The translations under genes were made by a program, and so were the position numbers. Below the pieces are notes generated by a model. That model was given only the letters and a program-made list of their open reading frames with translations. It did not search any database and had not been told where the DNA came from. From CAWFLT01 sp963816795 (GTDB lineage Bacteria > Acidobacteriota > Vicinamibacteria > Vicinamibacterales > SCN-69-37), in NCBI GenBank assembly GCA_963816795.1, contig CAWFLT010000017.1, forward strand, positions 496,001-560,000: a stretch of DNA of 64,000 nt. The letters run 5' to 3'. Positions 37,481 to 47,043 of this stretch are shown here, in pieces (the first letter of the stretch is position 1; every line of letters begins with the position of its first letter).

Positions 37481-38207
37481 GCCGGCCCATTCTATGCGGC
37501 AGTGCGCCGGACGACGCGTCTTCGTGCACCTCCCGCCGGACTACGATGCCGCCAGGCCGGAAGCCTATCCGCTCCTGCTCCTCCACGATGGACAGAACCT
37601 CGCGATCTCGCGCGATGAAGCGCGCGGCGGATCGTGGCGCGCCGACGAGATCGTCGATCGCCTGACCGCCGACGGACGCATCCCGCCGCTCGTCCTCGTC
37701 GGCATCGATCACGCCGGCGAAGGTCGCATTGCCGAGTTCACGCCGACGCCCGCTGTCAACGGCGGCGGCCAGGCAAGCGCCTACGCCCGGTGGATCGTGA
37801 CGAATCTCATTCCCGATCTGGCCGACGAACTGCACGTCCGGACGGACGTCAACGGCGTGAGCCTCGGCGGCTCCTCGCTTGGCGGACTCGTGACGCTTTG
37901 GATCGCTTCGACGTCACCCCGGCAGTTCGGCCGCCTGCTGGTCATGTCGCCGTCCGTGTGGTGGGACCGGCGGATGATCCTGCGTCATCTGCGGCGGCAG
38001 CCGCTCGATCCGGCGACGCGCATCTGGCTCGACGCCGGCCGGCAGGAAGGCCGTGCCGTCGTCCGCGACACGCGCGCGCTGCGCGACCTCCTGCGCGAGC
38101 AGGGCCACGGCGCCTTTTGTTACGTCGAAGACCCCGACGGGGATCACTCAGAGTCGAGCTGGGGCCGAAGGCTCAGCGACGCGCTCGTGTGGCTCTACAA
38201 GCAATGA
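37479..38207 (+). CDS. esterase, enterochelin-esterase-like alpha/beta hydrolase
   Basis: This 242-residue hydrolase has RRVFVHLPPDYDAARPEAYP, LLLLHDGQNLA, the nucleophile in VSLGGSSLGGLVTLWIA, and a likely catalytic His in EDPDGDHSESSWGRRL. It lacks a signal peptide. The annotated ATG shares a CATG with the diverging esterase start, leaving no room for two promoters; a second Met at 37494 is a possible real start. The last codons, Lys-Gln-stop, lie in the first unit of a GAGGCAAT array. The substrate is unknown; the family cleaves esters, often of phenolic or siderophore type. Confidence 0.8.
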   Translation: MPAHSMRQCAGRRVFVHLPPDYDAARPEAYPLLLLHDGQNLAISRDEARGGSWRADEIVDRLTADGRIPPLVLVGIDHAGEGRIAEFTPTPAVNGGGQASAYARWIVTNLIPDLADELHVRTDVNGVSLGGSSLGGLVTLWIASTSPRQFGRLLVMSPSVWWDRRMILRHLRRQPLDPATRIWLDAGRQEGRAVVRDTRALRDLLREQGHGAFCYVEDPDGDHSESSWGRRLSDALVWLYKQ

Positions 38208-38337
38208 GGCAATGGGGCAATGGGGCAATGGGGCACGAGGCAATGAAGGGACGAGGCAATGTCGGGCAGTGAGAAATGATGGCAATGAACTTCGTCATTG
38301 CCCCATTCACACATTGCCCTCATTGCCCCATTGCTAA
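38205..38337. repeat. GAGGCAAT octamer array with inverted second half
   Basis: The direct GAGGCAAT/GGGGCAAT series (38205-38260) faces ATTGCCCC copies (38298-38335). Like 311-411 it lies exactly between converging genes and supplies the TGA of the left one. Confidence 0.85.
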
Positions 38338-39899
38338 TGTCCGCCCCCGCCCGCGTCCGCCTGTCGTGCAGGCGGGGCTGGCGTGACGAGCTCCACCGGG
38401 CGCCCATCGATGAAGACGTGCCGCACGGTGCCGCCGTCCAGGAGGTCCCCCTGGGTCACGACGACGTTGGCGACCTTGCCTTTTTCGATCGAGCCGATGC
38501 GGTCGGCGGCGCCGGCGATGCGGGCCGCGTCGATGGTGAGCGCGCGCAGGACGGCGTCGGCTGGCAGGCCGCCTTCCTTCATGACTCGCCCGGCGTTGCG
38601 GACGAACTCAGCCGGCGTCGGGAGATCGTCCGAGGTAAACGCAAACGGTACGTTCCCCTGAGCGAGCGCGGCCGGAATCTTCGGGGCGTTCTGTTGCGCT
38701 TTGAGCTGAGCCAGTGACGGGCCGCCGGGGGCGCCGCCGCGCCCGCCACCGCCACCACCACCCGCGCCGGCGCCGCCGGCGCGCCCGCCCGGGAAGCTCA
38801 GGCTGAGAATCACCCGGGCCTTCGCCTTCTGGAGGTCGGCGATCCGCTCGGCGGCCTCAGACCCGCCGACGATGATCGGATCGAGGTTGAACTGCGCCGC
38901 GAGCGCCAGCGCGCGGTCGATTTCGCGCGCGAGGTTCGCGTCGAGCGCCACCGGCATCTGGCGCGCGAGCGCCGGCTTGAGCGCGTCGAGCGCCGGCTCG
39001 ATGAGCGGGCGCGGTCCCTTGCCCTGTGTGCGCGCGTAGTGCGCCTGGGCGTCCCGCTGCCACTGCGCGTCGAGCAGGCCCTGTTGCGTGAACGCGATCG
39101 TCCCGAGCAGCGAGCCCGGATAGCCTTGTCCACCTCCGCGCCCGGACATGTTGATGTGCATGGCGACCGGTGATTTCACGACGGCCAGGCCTTTGCGGTA
39201 GTCGGCGATGGTGCTGATTTGCGGATCGTCTTCCGGCACGGCGACGTTGACGAGCGCGCTCTGGCCGCGGAAGATGCCCGTCGCCGGCACCGCCAGCACG
39301 GTTGTCACGCCGGCGCTCGCCAGGCTCGAGAGCTCGGTACTCGCGGCGCGCAGGTGATCGGCCGAGACGTAGTCCGCGCGGAGAATCGCCGCGCGCTTGG
39401 CCCGCTCGGCTTCCTCGAGCGTCGCAAACGTCGGCCCGGCCCCGCCGGCACGACCGCCGCCTGCCACGCCCCCGCGCCCGGCCGCCGCTGCGGGCGCCGC
39501 CTCTTCACCCGTGTCGAGCGGAGCGTCGTTCCCCATGTCGATGAGGCCCGGATAGGCATTCATCCCGGCGCCGTCGATGACCATTGCGTCGGCCGGGACG
39601 GTCACCGAGGCCCCGACGTCCTGGATGACGCCGTCGCGCATGAGGATCGTGCCGTTCTCGATCGGCGCCCCCGCCGCGGTGAAGATCCGCACGCCTTTGA
39701 GGGCGTAGGTCGGGCCTGCCTGAGTCGCCGTGCCGGTCGCTCCGAACGCGAACGTCCCAATGAGAACCGCCGCGGCGATCACGGCTCTTGCGTGACTCGC
39801 AGCGATGCCACGAGGCTCTCCCTGAAATCCACTTCGTGGACTTCGTTCCCTTCGTGTGCTTCGTGCCCTTCGTGTTGAAAGATCTTGTGACATGGTCAC
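38334..39899 (-). CDS. secreted amidohydrolase-like protein
   Basis: The hydrophobic signal (VIAAAVLIGTFAFGATGTA) is followed by the amidohydrolase end-sheet YALKGVRIFTAAGAPIENGT and NAYPGLIDMGNDAPLD. The usual HxH metal pair is replaced by MGND, so metal binding at that site is doubtful. The C-terminal part has VLRALTIDAARIAGAADRIG and IEKGKVANVVVTQGDLLDGG. Two Gly/Arg-rich loops interrupt it. The frame runs up to a GTG at 39899 overlapping the upstream stop (GTGA), but the first ~30 residues (STRRARSTRRERSPRS) are encoded by a CTTCGTG repeat array. A start near the GTG at 39782 is an alternative. It probably works with the next gene. Confidence 0.78.
   Translation of the reverse strand: MTMSQDLSTRRARSTRRERSPRSGFQGEPRGIAASHARAVIAAAVLIGTFAFGATGTATQAGPTYALKGVRIFTAAGAPIENGTILMRDGVIQDVGASVTVPADAMVIDGAGMNAYPGLIDMGNDAPLDTGEEAAPAAAAGRGGVAGGGRAGGAGPTFATLEEAERAKRAAILRADYVSADHLRAASTELSSLASAGVTTVLAVPATGIFRGQSALVNVAVPEDDPQISTIADYRKGLAVVKSPVAMHINMSGRGGGQGYPGSLLGTIAFTQQGLLDAQWQRDAQAHYARTQGKGPRPLIEPALDALKPALARQMPVALDANLAREIDRALALAAQFNLDPIIVGGSEAAERIADLQKAKARVILSLSFPGGRAGGAGAGGGGGGGRGGAPGGPSLAQLKAQQNAPKIPAALAQGNVPFAFTSDDLPTPAEFVRNAGRVMKEGGLPADAVLRALTIDAARIAGAADRIGSIEKGKVANVVVTQGDLLDGGTVRHVFIDGRPVELVTPAPPARQADAGGGGH
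39831..39883. repeat. 9-bp CTTCGTGNN array within a gene start
   Basis: Five nonamers end in TTGAAAGATC, like 5430-5482. It lies between a GTGA-coupled start codon and the signal peptide of the amidohydrolase, where it would encode an Arg-rich extension. Confidence 0.8.
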
Positions 39900-42541
39900 T
39901 GCCTCGACATGTAGCGCTTGAAGAGTTCGGTGTGCTTGCTATCGAGCGGCACATCGCGCCCCGCGATGACCACGTTGCGGATACGTGAGCGAATCTCCAA
40001 CGGATCGCCGGCGACGACAAGGAGGTTGGCGATCTTGCCGGCCTCGAGGCTCCCGATCGCTTTGTCGGCGCCAAAAATCTTCGCCGCGTTGATCGTGAGC
40101 GCCTTGATCGCATCGTCATGGCTGAGGCCCCAGGCCACGGACATGGCCGCCTGGAACGGCACGAGCCGAACGTTCTCGTAGTTTCCGCTCGAGAACGCGA
40201 ACGTGACGCCGGCCTTGGCCAGTTCGCCGGCCGCCTGGTACGTCGCCGCGTGGAAGGTGTCCTCGCCGGCGGGCATCGCCAGGACGGTGCTGATGATGAC
40301 CGGCACGTTCTTGGCCTTGAGCAGCGCCGCCTGCGCGACAGCCGCCGCCGGGCTGGTGCGAATCACGATGTTGATGCCCTGACGTTCGGCCCAGGCAATC
40401 GCGTCGCGAACAACCTGTTCGGTGCCCGCCTGAATGAACATCACCTGTTTCTTCTGGATGACCGGCACGAGCGGCTCGAGATTCCAATCCATCGTCCGGT
40501 TGGCATTGGCCATGTAGGCACGGGCCTGTGCGAACAGCCGATCGACATCGGGAAGACCGGCGCCGGCCCCGCCAGCCGCGCCGCCCCGGCCGCCGCCTCC
40601 GCCGCCACCGCCGCGTCCTCCTCCGGCTCCGCCCGGGAACGTCATCGTGAGCCCGACCGTCGGACGCACCTGATTCTCTTCCCAGGTCCAGCCGTCGAGA
40701 TTCATGAACGGCACGTCCCCGCTGACGACGCCGCCGGTCATGAAGATGCCGGCGCTCGTGATGCCTTCGACGCGCGCGACCGGAATCGCGTCGCTGTCCG
40801 ACTGATACGCCACCCGCGTGCGCAGCATCTGATTGAACTCGAGCATCTCGCTCACGTCGTCGTACCCGCGAACACCGGGCTCGATCAAGCCGAGATCGGT
40901 CGACGCGTCGATGAAGCCCGGATAGACGTTGGCGCCGCGCGCGTCGACGATCTTGCTGCCGGAGGGCGAGACATTGGCGCCGAGCGCCTGGATGCGGTTG
41001 CCGCGAATGACGATCGTGCCCTTTTCAATGACCGCGCCCGTGACCGGCACGATGCGCGCGTTCGTGATGCTCCACGTCGGCCCGGCGGCATTCAGCTTGA
41101 CGTCGATCGGCTGGCTCTCGATGTTGAACAGGTTGCCCGCAGTTGGCGGCGTGCTGCTGGCCGCCTGGCCGGCGCCGCGGCCGCCCGGCATTGCCGCCTT
41201 TTCCTTCGCGACCATCTCGATCCGCGCCAGCTCCTGAGTGCGCTCGTAGTACAGGATGCCGTCGATATATGTGCGCTCGACGATGGCGTAGGTGCTCAGC
41301 GGGTGATGCGACCAGATGACGACGTCCGCGTCCTTGCCGACCTCGAGCGAGCCGACGCTCTTCTCGATGCCCAACTGCTTCGCCGGATTGAGCGTCACCA
41401 TCGCGAACGCCTGCTCGTCGGTGATATCGCCCCCCCAGCGCACGGACTTGGCCGCTTCGGTGTTCAACCGGCGGGCGTGTTCGGCGCTGTCCGAGTTGAT
41501 CGACACGTTCACGCCCTTGTTCGTCATGATCGCGGCGTTGCCGGGAATCGCGTCCTCCGCTTCGATCTTGTAGCCCCACCAGTCGGAGAAGGTCGAGGCG
41601 CCGGCGCCGTGCGCGCCGATCTCCTTGGCGACCTTGTAGCCTTCGAGCACGTGCTGGAAGGTCGCCACCTTGAAGCCCATCTCTTCCGCGAGGCGGATCA
41701 TCATGAGGATTTCGTCCGCGCGGTAGCAGTGCACATGCACGAGGCGCTTGCCCTCGAGGATCTCGACGAGCGCTTCGAGCTGAAGGTCGCGGCGCGGCTG
41801 GAGCACGTCCTGATTGCCCGACTTCGCCTTCGTGTGCTCCTGCCACGCTTTCTGATAGACCTTGGCTCGCGTGAAGGCGTCACGAATGACGAACTCCACC
41901 CCTTGACGCGTCGTCGGATACCGGAGCAGCCCGCCTTGCGCCTGCGCAGCGGGACGCTTCGGATTCTCGCCGAGCGCGAACTTGATGCCGGGCAACGCGC
42001 CCTTGAGCAGCAGGTCCTCCGCTTTCTTCGCGCCCCAACGCAGCTTGATGACCACTGTCTTGCCGCCGATCGGATTCGCGCTGCCGTGCAGGATGTTTGC
42101 GACCGTGAGGCCGCCGGCAAGGTCGCGATGTATGGACAGATCGGCCGGATTGAGCACCTCGCCCATGCCGGTCATCGAGCTGACGGCCGTCGCCCCTTCG
42201 TTGATGGCGTCGTTGGCGATGTGCGAGTGCGCGTCGATGATGCCGGGCGACACGAACTTGCCAGTGCCGTCGACGACCTGCGCCTCCGCCGGGATCTGGA
42301 CGTTCGCCCCGACCGCCGCAATCTTGCCGTCGCGCAGGACGATGGTGCCGTTCTGAATCGTGCCGCGGGCGGCGGTGATGATGGTCGCGTTCCGGATCGC
42401 GACCACGCCTGGCGATGCAGGCGGCGCGGCCTGACCGGCCTGGCCAGCGACGCCGGCGGTCAGGATCGACCGCGCCGGCAGCACGGCGGCCGCCAATGCC
42501 GCGAGGGTGACGAGCGAAAGACGCAAGGGTCGACTAACCAA
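39896..42541 (-). CDS. secreted tandem amidohydrolase fusion
   Basis: About 880 residues. The start is taken as a TTG at 42541 with GGAGG just upstream; the open frame continues further but looks non-coding. A signal peptide (LVTLAALAAAVLPARSILTA) is followed by two amidohydrolase units. Unit 1 has SPGIIDAHSHIANDAINEGA (HxH metal site), RLVHVHCYRADEIL and VNVSINSDSAEHARRL, with VGSLEVGKDADVVIWSHHP closing it. Unit 2 has NVYPGFIDASTDLGLIEPGV, where the HxH is lost, then GVTFAFSSGNYENVRLVPF and IGSLEAGKIANLLVVAGDP. So one catalytic and one apparently degenerate unit are fused. A Gly/Arg run (near 40600) links parts of unit 2. Confidence 0.85.
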   Translation of the reverse strand: MVSRPLRLSLVTLAALAAAVLPARSILTAGVAGQAGQAAPPASPGVVAIRNATIITAARGTIQNGTIVLRDGKIAAVGANVQIPAEAQVVDGTGKFVSPGIIDAHSHIANDAINEGATAVSSMTGMGEVLNPADLSIHRDLAGGLTVANILHGSANPIGGKTVVIKLRWGAKKAEDLLLKGALPGIKFALGENPKRPAAQAQGGLLRYPTTRQGVEFVIRDAFTRAKVYQKAWQEHTKAKSGNQDVLQPRRDLQLEALVEILEGKRLVHVHCYRADEILMMIRLAEEMGFKVATFQHVLEGYKVAKEIGAHGAGASTFSDWWGYKIEAEDAIPGNAAIMTNKGVNVSINSDSAEHARRLNTEAAKSVRWGGDITDEQAFAMVTLNPAKQLGIEKSVGSLEVGKDADVVIWSHHPLSTYAIVERTYIDGILYYERTQELARIEMVAKEKAAMPGGRGAGQAASSTPPTAGNLFNIESQPIDVKLNAAGPTWSITNARIVPVTGAVIEKGTIVIRGNRIQALGANVSPSGSKIVDARGANVYPGFIDASTDLGLIEPGVRGYDDVSEMLEFNQMLRTRVAYQSDSDAIPVARVEGITSAGIFMTGGVVSGDVPFMNLDGWTWEENQVRPTVGLTMTFPGGAGGGRGGGGGGGGRGGAAGGAGAGLPDVDRLFAQARAYMANANRTMDWNLEPLVPVIQKKQVMFIQAGTEQVVRDAIAWAERQGINIVIRTSPAAAVAQAALLKAKNVPVIISTVLAMPAGEDTFHAATYQAAGELAKAGVTFAFSSGNYENVRLVPFQAAMSVAWGLSHDDAIKALTINAAKIFGADKAIGSLEAGKIANLLVVAGDPLEIRSRIRNVVIAGRDVPLDSKHTELFKRYMSRQ

Positions 42542-42633
42542 TGGAGCCTCCAGAAGGAACGAGCGGCAAGACTGTAACGTACCGGCAGGAATTACGACCA
42601 ACGGGGGGAGAGTGCTGCAGCGCGAAAACGGCT

Positions 42634-42894
42634 CTAGTAGCCCTGCTCGATCTCGCCGAGCATCTGATCGATGTCGGTCGTCGGGAAGGCGTGGCTGGCG
42701 GCGGTCCGAACCGCCGTGATCTTGGCGTCGCTGTCGCCCAGCGGCTCCCGGCGGCGGGCGGATCGCAGCGTCTCGCGGACCCAGGCCGCCACCGTCATGC
42801 GGCGCGCTCGGGCAACGCGCCGCACTTCCCGCCACTCGGTTTCGTCGAGGAGGCCCTGGAGCCGCTAGTCACTCAAGGAGATTAATTGACTCAT
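42634..42894 (-). pseudogene. VapB-like ribbon-helix-helix antitoxin remnant
   Basis: From ATG at 42894 the frame reads MSQLISLSD, then TAG at codon 10, then [39 protein letters not shown] and finally [14 protein letters not shown]. The strand-helix-helix pattern and the C-terminal tail match antitoxins that accompany PIN-domain toxins. The TAG leaves only an internal GTG start (42825) without the DNA-binding strand, and no toxin gene follows in the ~90 bp before the next gene. I read it as a decayed solitary antitoxin; a sequence error at the TAG is the alternative. Confidence 0.65.
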
Positions 42895-42910
42895 CAACAC
42901 GAGTCAATTT

Positions 42911-43044
42911 GAGTGCTTTTCACTACGGACCTCCCGCGCTTTTCACCCCGGACCTCGCGAGCTTCCCACTCCGGACTTCGCCCGCGAGTCGTCGCGCCTC
43001 CAAGCCCGAGGCGCGCTACGAGCGCCCCGGACCTCGAGAGCTCT

Positions 43045-43051
<7 letters not shown>
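42911..43051. repeat. 23-bp repeat array with degenerate E1 half
   Basis: Units GGACCTC...TTTTCAC appear three to four times, then a weak E1 half (GAGGCGCGCTACGAG near 43010), then a last unit that supplies the TGA of argF. Confidence 0.8.
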
Positions 43052-44036
<985 letters not shown>

Positions 44037-44040
<4 letters not shown>

Positions 44041-45257
44041 GTCCGGTATGCCGCGTTGATCCGCACGTACTCGGCGCTGAAGTCGCACGTCCACATCGTG
44101 GCCTCTGACGCGGCGCCGGTGCCGAGGTCGACGACAATCGTGACGAGCTTGTTGGTCAGCACGGCAGCGGCTTCCTCGGACCGCTCGTCGTGCGGTACGC
44201 CATCGACGAAGACCGCGACTGGCCCGATCGACACTGACGCATGGTCCAGGACAAACGCCGCGCCGGAGCGGCCAGCCGCCGCGATCAAACGGCCCCAGTT
44301 CGGATCGCCGCCGTGAATCGCTGTCTTGACCAGCGGCGAATTGGCGATCGTCCTGGCCGCGAGTTGCGCATCGGCAAGCGACGCCGCCCCGGTGACTCGG
44401 ATCGTGACGAGCTTCGTCGCGCCCTCGCCGCCCCGCACGATTTCCCGCGCGAGATGGCCGGCGACCGCTCGCAGGCCTTCGAGAAACACTGGATCGTCCT
44501 CGCGCTCGACAACGACTCCGGACGCGCCCGAGGCGAGGAGGAAGACGCAGTCGTTGGTCGAACACTCGCCGTCGACCGTAATGGCGTTGAACGTCTCGTC
44601 CGTCACCCGGCGGAGGGCGCCGGCGAGCACGCGCGGTTCAACCCGCGCGTCGGTGGTCAGGAACCCGAGCATCGTCGCCATGCGCGGCTCGATCATGCCC
44701 GAGCCCTTCGCCATGCCGCCGACCGAGAACGTCCCGGCAGGCGTTTCCACTCGCACGGCCAATGACTTCGGGAACGGATCGGTCGTCATGATCGCGCGCG
44801 TCGCGGCCTCGGATCCGGCGACGTCGAGCGCGCGTCCAGCAGACTGCACGCCGTTCCGGATCTTCTCGAGATTGAGATGCACGCCAATGACGCCGGTTGA
44901 CGCGACGAGCACGTGTTCGCTCGCGCAGCCGACCGTCGCCGCCGTCGCCGCCGCCATCGCCTTGGCTGTGCTCAAACCGACGTCGCCCGTGCAGGCGTTG
45001 GCGCAGCCGCTGTTCACGACGACCGCCTGAGTGAGGCCGCTCGATCGTTCGAGGTGCTCTCGCGAAACGACAATCGGTGCGGCCACTGCGCGGTTGGTCG
45101 TGAAGACCGCCGCCGCCGGCACGGGCTGGTCCGCGGCGATCAGCCCAAGATCCAGTGGGGCAGGACCTTGCGCCGGCGCTTTCTTGATGCCGCACGCCAC
45201 TCCTGCCGCGCGGAATCCGCCCGGTGTCGTCACTCCGCCCTGGTCGATGTTGGTCAT
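44037..45257 (-). CDS. argJ: ArgJ, ornithine/glutamate N-acetyltransferase
   Basis: ArgJ transfers the acetyl group from N-acetylornithine to glutamate, recycling it. About 406 residues. QGGVTTPGGFRAAGVACGIK opens it; VVVNSGCANACTGDVG and MAKGSGMIEPRMATMLGFLT follow, where Ala-Thr in MATML is the self-cleavage point giving two subunits. FNAITVDGECSTNDCVFLLA and AIHGGDPNWGRLIAAAGRS are conserved. The start ATG at 45257 follows argA by 16 bp. The stop overlaps argF. The frame is intact. Confidence 0.94.
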
Positions 45258-45273
45258 CACTGATCGGTTCCGG

Positions 45274-45789
45274 TTACGCCACAGCGAGCCGGTCTGTCGA
45301 CGGCGTCGCAGCATAGCGCGGCATCTCGCGCAAGGGGAGCAGCATCGCGTGCTGACCACACGTTCCGTAGAGCGCGCAGCTGAGACAGTTCGTCGTGACC
45401 TTCTCGGGCAGCCAGACGTGCGGCACGATCGAGAAGTTCTGCCGCACGAAGAACTGCGCCTCGTGGGTGAACGCACACAGTGACTCGAAGCCAGCAGCGC
45501 GGGCCCGATCGCGCAATTCACCGACGAGCCGTGCCGCGAGGCCAGCGCGTCGCACGTCCTTCGCGACCACCAGCGACCGCACTTCTGCAAGGCGCGGCGA
45601 CAGCGGCGCCAGCTCGGCGCACGCCTTGACGACACCGCCGACCTCGCACACGGCGAAACGGCTCACGTGCCGGGCGATCTCCGGGAGATCGCGCGGCAGG
45701 AGACGGCCTTCTTGCGTGTGCGCGCTGATGAGCGCGTGCACCGCCCCGGCGTCAGCGGCGGTCGCCGGCCGGATCGCCAATCCGGTCAT
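45274..45789 (-). CDS. argA: short-form N-acetylglutamate synthase (ArgA-like GNAT)
   Basis: This GNAT-fold acetyltransferase of 171 residues makes N-acetylglutamate, feeding the cycle that ArgJ sustains. LAIRPATAADAGAVHALISA opens it; VRSLVVAKDVRRAGLAARLV is the acetyl-CoA loop. LCAFTHEAQFFVRQNFSIVP and the Cys cluster NCLSCALYGTCGQHAM are typical of stand-alone short ArgA proteins. The ATG overlaps the argD stop. Without the amino-acid-kinase domain of classical ArgA, arginine feedback probably acts elsewhere, for example on ArgB or via ArgR. Confidence 0.85.
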   Translation of the reverse strand: MTGLAIRPATAADAGAVHALISAHTQEGRLLPRDLPEIARHVSRFAVCEVGGVVKACAELAPLSPRLAEVRSLVVAKDVRRAGLAARLVGELRDRARAAGFESLCAFTHEAQFFVRQNFSIVPHVWLPEKVTTNCLSCALYGTCGQHAMLLPLREMPRYAATPSTDRLAVA

Positions 45790-46976
45790 CACAGCGATTC
45801 CTCGAGGAGGCCGAGCGCCTCGTCCACGTCCCGGGGGCCGACGATGTACGGCGGCAGCAGCCGGAGGACGGTCGTCGCCGTCCGATTGATGAGCAAACCA
45901 CGCTCGAGCGCTTTGTTCACGATCGGCGAGGCGTCCTCGCGACATTCGACTCCGGCCATGAGCCCGGCGCCGCGAACGTCGACGATCACGTCTGGATGAC
46001 GGGCTTGAAGGGCCCGCAGCCCGCTGAAGAGATGGGACGAGACCTGCGGAATCGCCTGCATCAATCCACCCTCGAGCGCGTCGAGAAACACAAGGGCCGC
46101 CCGGCAGGCCAGCAGGTTGCCGCCGTAGGTCGTGCCGTGATCGCCGGCGGAGATCGTCTCGGCCACCCGCGCGCTCACGAGCGCCGCGCCCACCGGAACG
46201 CCGGCACCGAGCGCTTTTCCGAGAGCCACCAGGTCCGGCGCCAGTCCGATCGCCGGGCTGCGCAGAAATGTTCCTGTCCGCCCAGAGCCGCTCTGCACTT
46301 CGTCGGCGATGAGCAGGGCGCCGGTCCTTTCACACGCCCGAGCGATCGCTGCCGCCATCTCCGCCGAAATCGGCCGGACACCGCCCTCGCCCTGAATCGG
46401 CTCGACGATGATGGCGGCCGTCTGGTCGTTGACCAACGCGTCGAGCGCGGCCGGATCGGACGTCGGGGCGAACGAGACGCCCGGAATCAACGGCGCGAAC
46501 GGCGCACGGTAGTGCTCGTCCCAGGTAGCCGACAGAGCGCCCATGGTCCGGCCGTGGAACGCGTGCGTGAATGCGACGAACCTGGTCCGTGAGGTCTCGC
46601 CGCGTGTGTGCCAGTAACGTCGCGCGAATTTCAGGCAGGCCTCGTTCGCTTCCGTGCCGCTGTTACAGAAGAACGCGCGCTCGAGCCCCGTCAGCCGCGA
46701 GAGCCGGGTCGCCAGCTCACCCTGGAGCGGATGAAAATACAGGTTCGATGTGTGGACCAGCGTCGCCGCCTGATCGGCGAGCGCTCGCGCGAGGCCTTCG
46801 TGCGCGTGGCCAAGCGAGGCGACGCCGATGCCCGAGACGAAATCCAGGTAGGCGCGACCGGAGTCGTCGAACAGGCGCATGCCGGCACCACGCTCCAGGA
46901 CGATCGGAAAGCGGCGGTAGGTCTGGAGAACGTGTTGCGATTCGAGGGCCCGAACGTCTGGTGTCGTTGTACTCAT
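45789..46976 (-). CDS. argD: acetylornithine aminotransferase
   Basis: This PLP aminotransferase (class III) makes N-acetylornithine from the semialdehyde. RFPIVLERGAGMRLFDDSGR, YLDFVSGIGVASLGHAHEGL, FFCNSGTEANEACLKFAR, ALLIADEVQSGSGRTGTFL and the Schiff-base Lys in DLVALGKALGAGVPVGA are complete. I prefer the ATG at 46976 to the one six bases upstream because AGGA is then well placed. Just upstream lies a copy of the palindrome that also forms the argB end. The frame is intact. Confidence 0.93.
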   Translation of the reverse strand: MSTTTPDVRALESQHVLQTYRRFPIVLERGAGMRLFDDSGRAYLDFVSGIGVASLGHAHEGLARALADQAATLVHTSNLYFHPLQGELATRLSRLTGLERAFFCNSGTEANEACLKFARRYWHTRGETSRTRFVAFTHAFHGRTMGALSATWDEHYRAPFAPLIPGVSFAPTSDPAALDALVNDQTAAIIVEPIQGEGGVRPISAEMAAAIARACERTGALLIADEVQSGSGRTGTFLRSPAIGLAPDLVALGKALGAGVPVGAALVSARVAETISAGDHGTTYGGNLLACRAALVFLDALEGGLMQAIPQVSSHLFSGLRALQARHPDVIVDVRGAGLMAGVECREDASPIVNKALERGLLINRTATTVLRLLPPYIVGPRDVDEALGLLEESL

Positions 46977-46989
46977 CGTCATCCTGAAT

Positions 46990-47043
46990 GACCTCGAAGG
47001 TCGGAACGTCTTACGTCGGGACTTCCTCCGAGGTCTTGGTCAA
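46990..47043. repeat. palindrome copy at the argB 3' end
   Basis: CCTCCGAGGTCTTGGTCA matches 17 of 18 bases of the right arm of the argF palindrome. The left arm is eroded. It encodes the last residues of ArgB (TKTSEEVPT) and lies upstream of argD. Confidence 0.8.

Noticed and set aside
40118..42577. 819-codon plus-strand open frame
   Set aside because: Antisense to the well-supported tandem amidohydrolase; composition is low complexity and no motif is recognisable.
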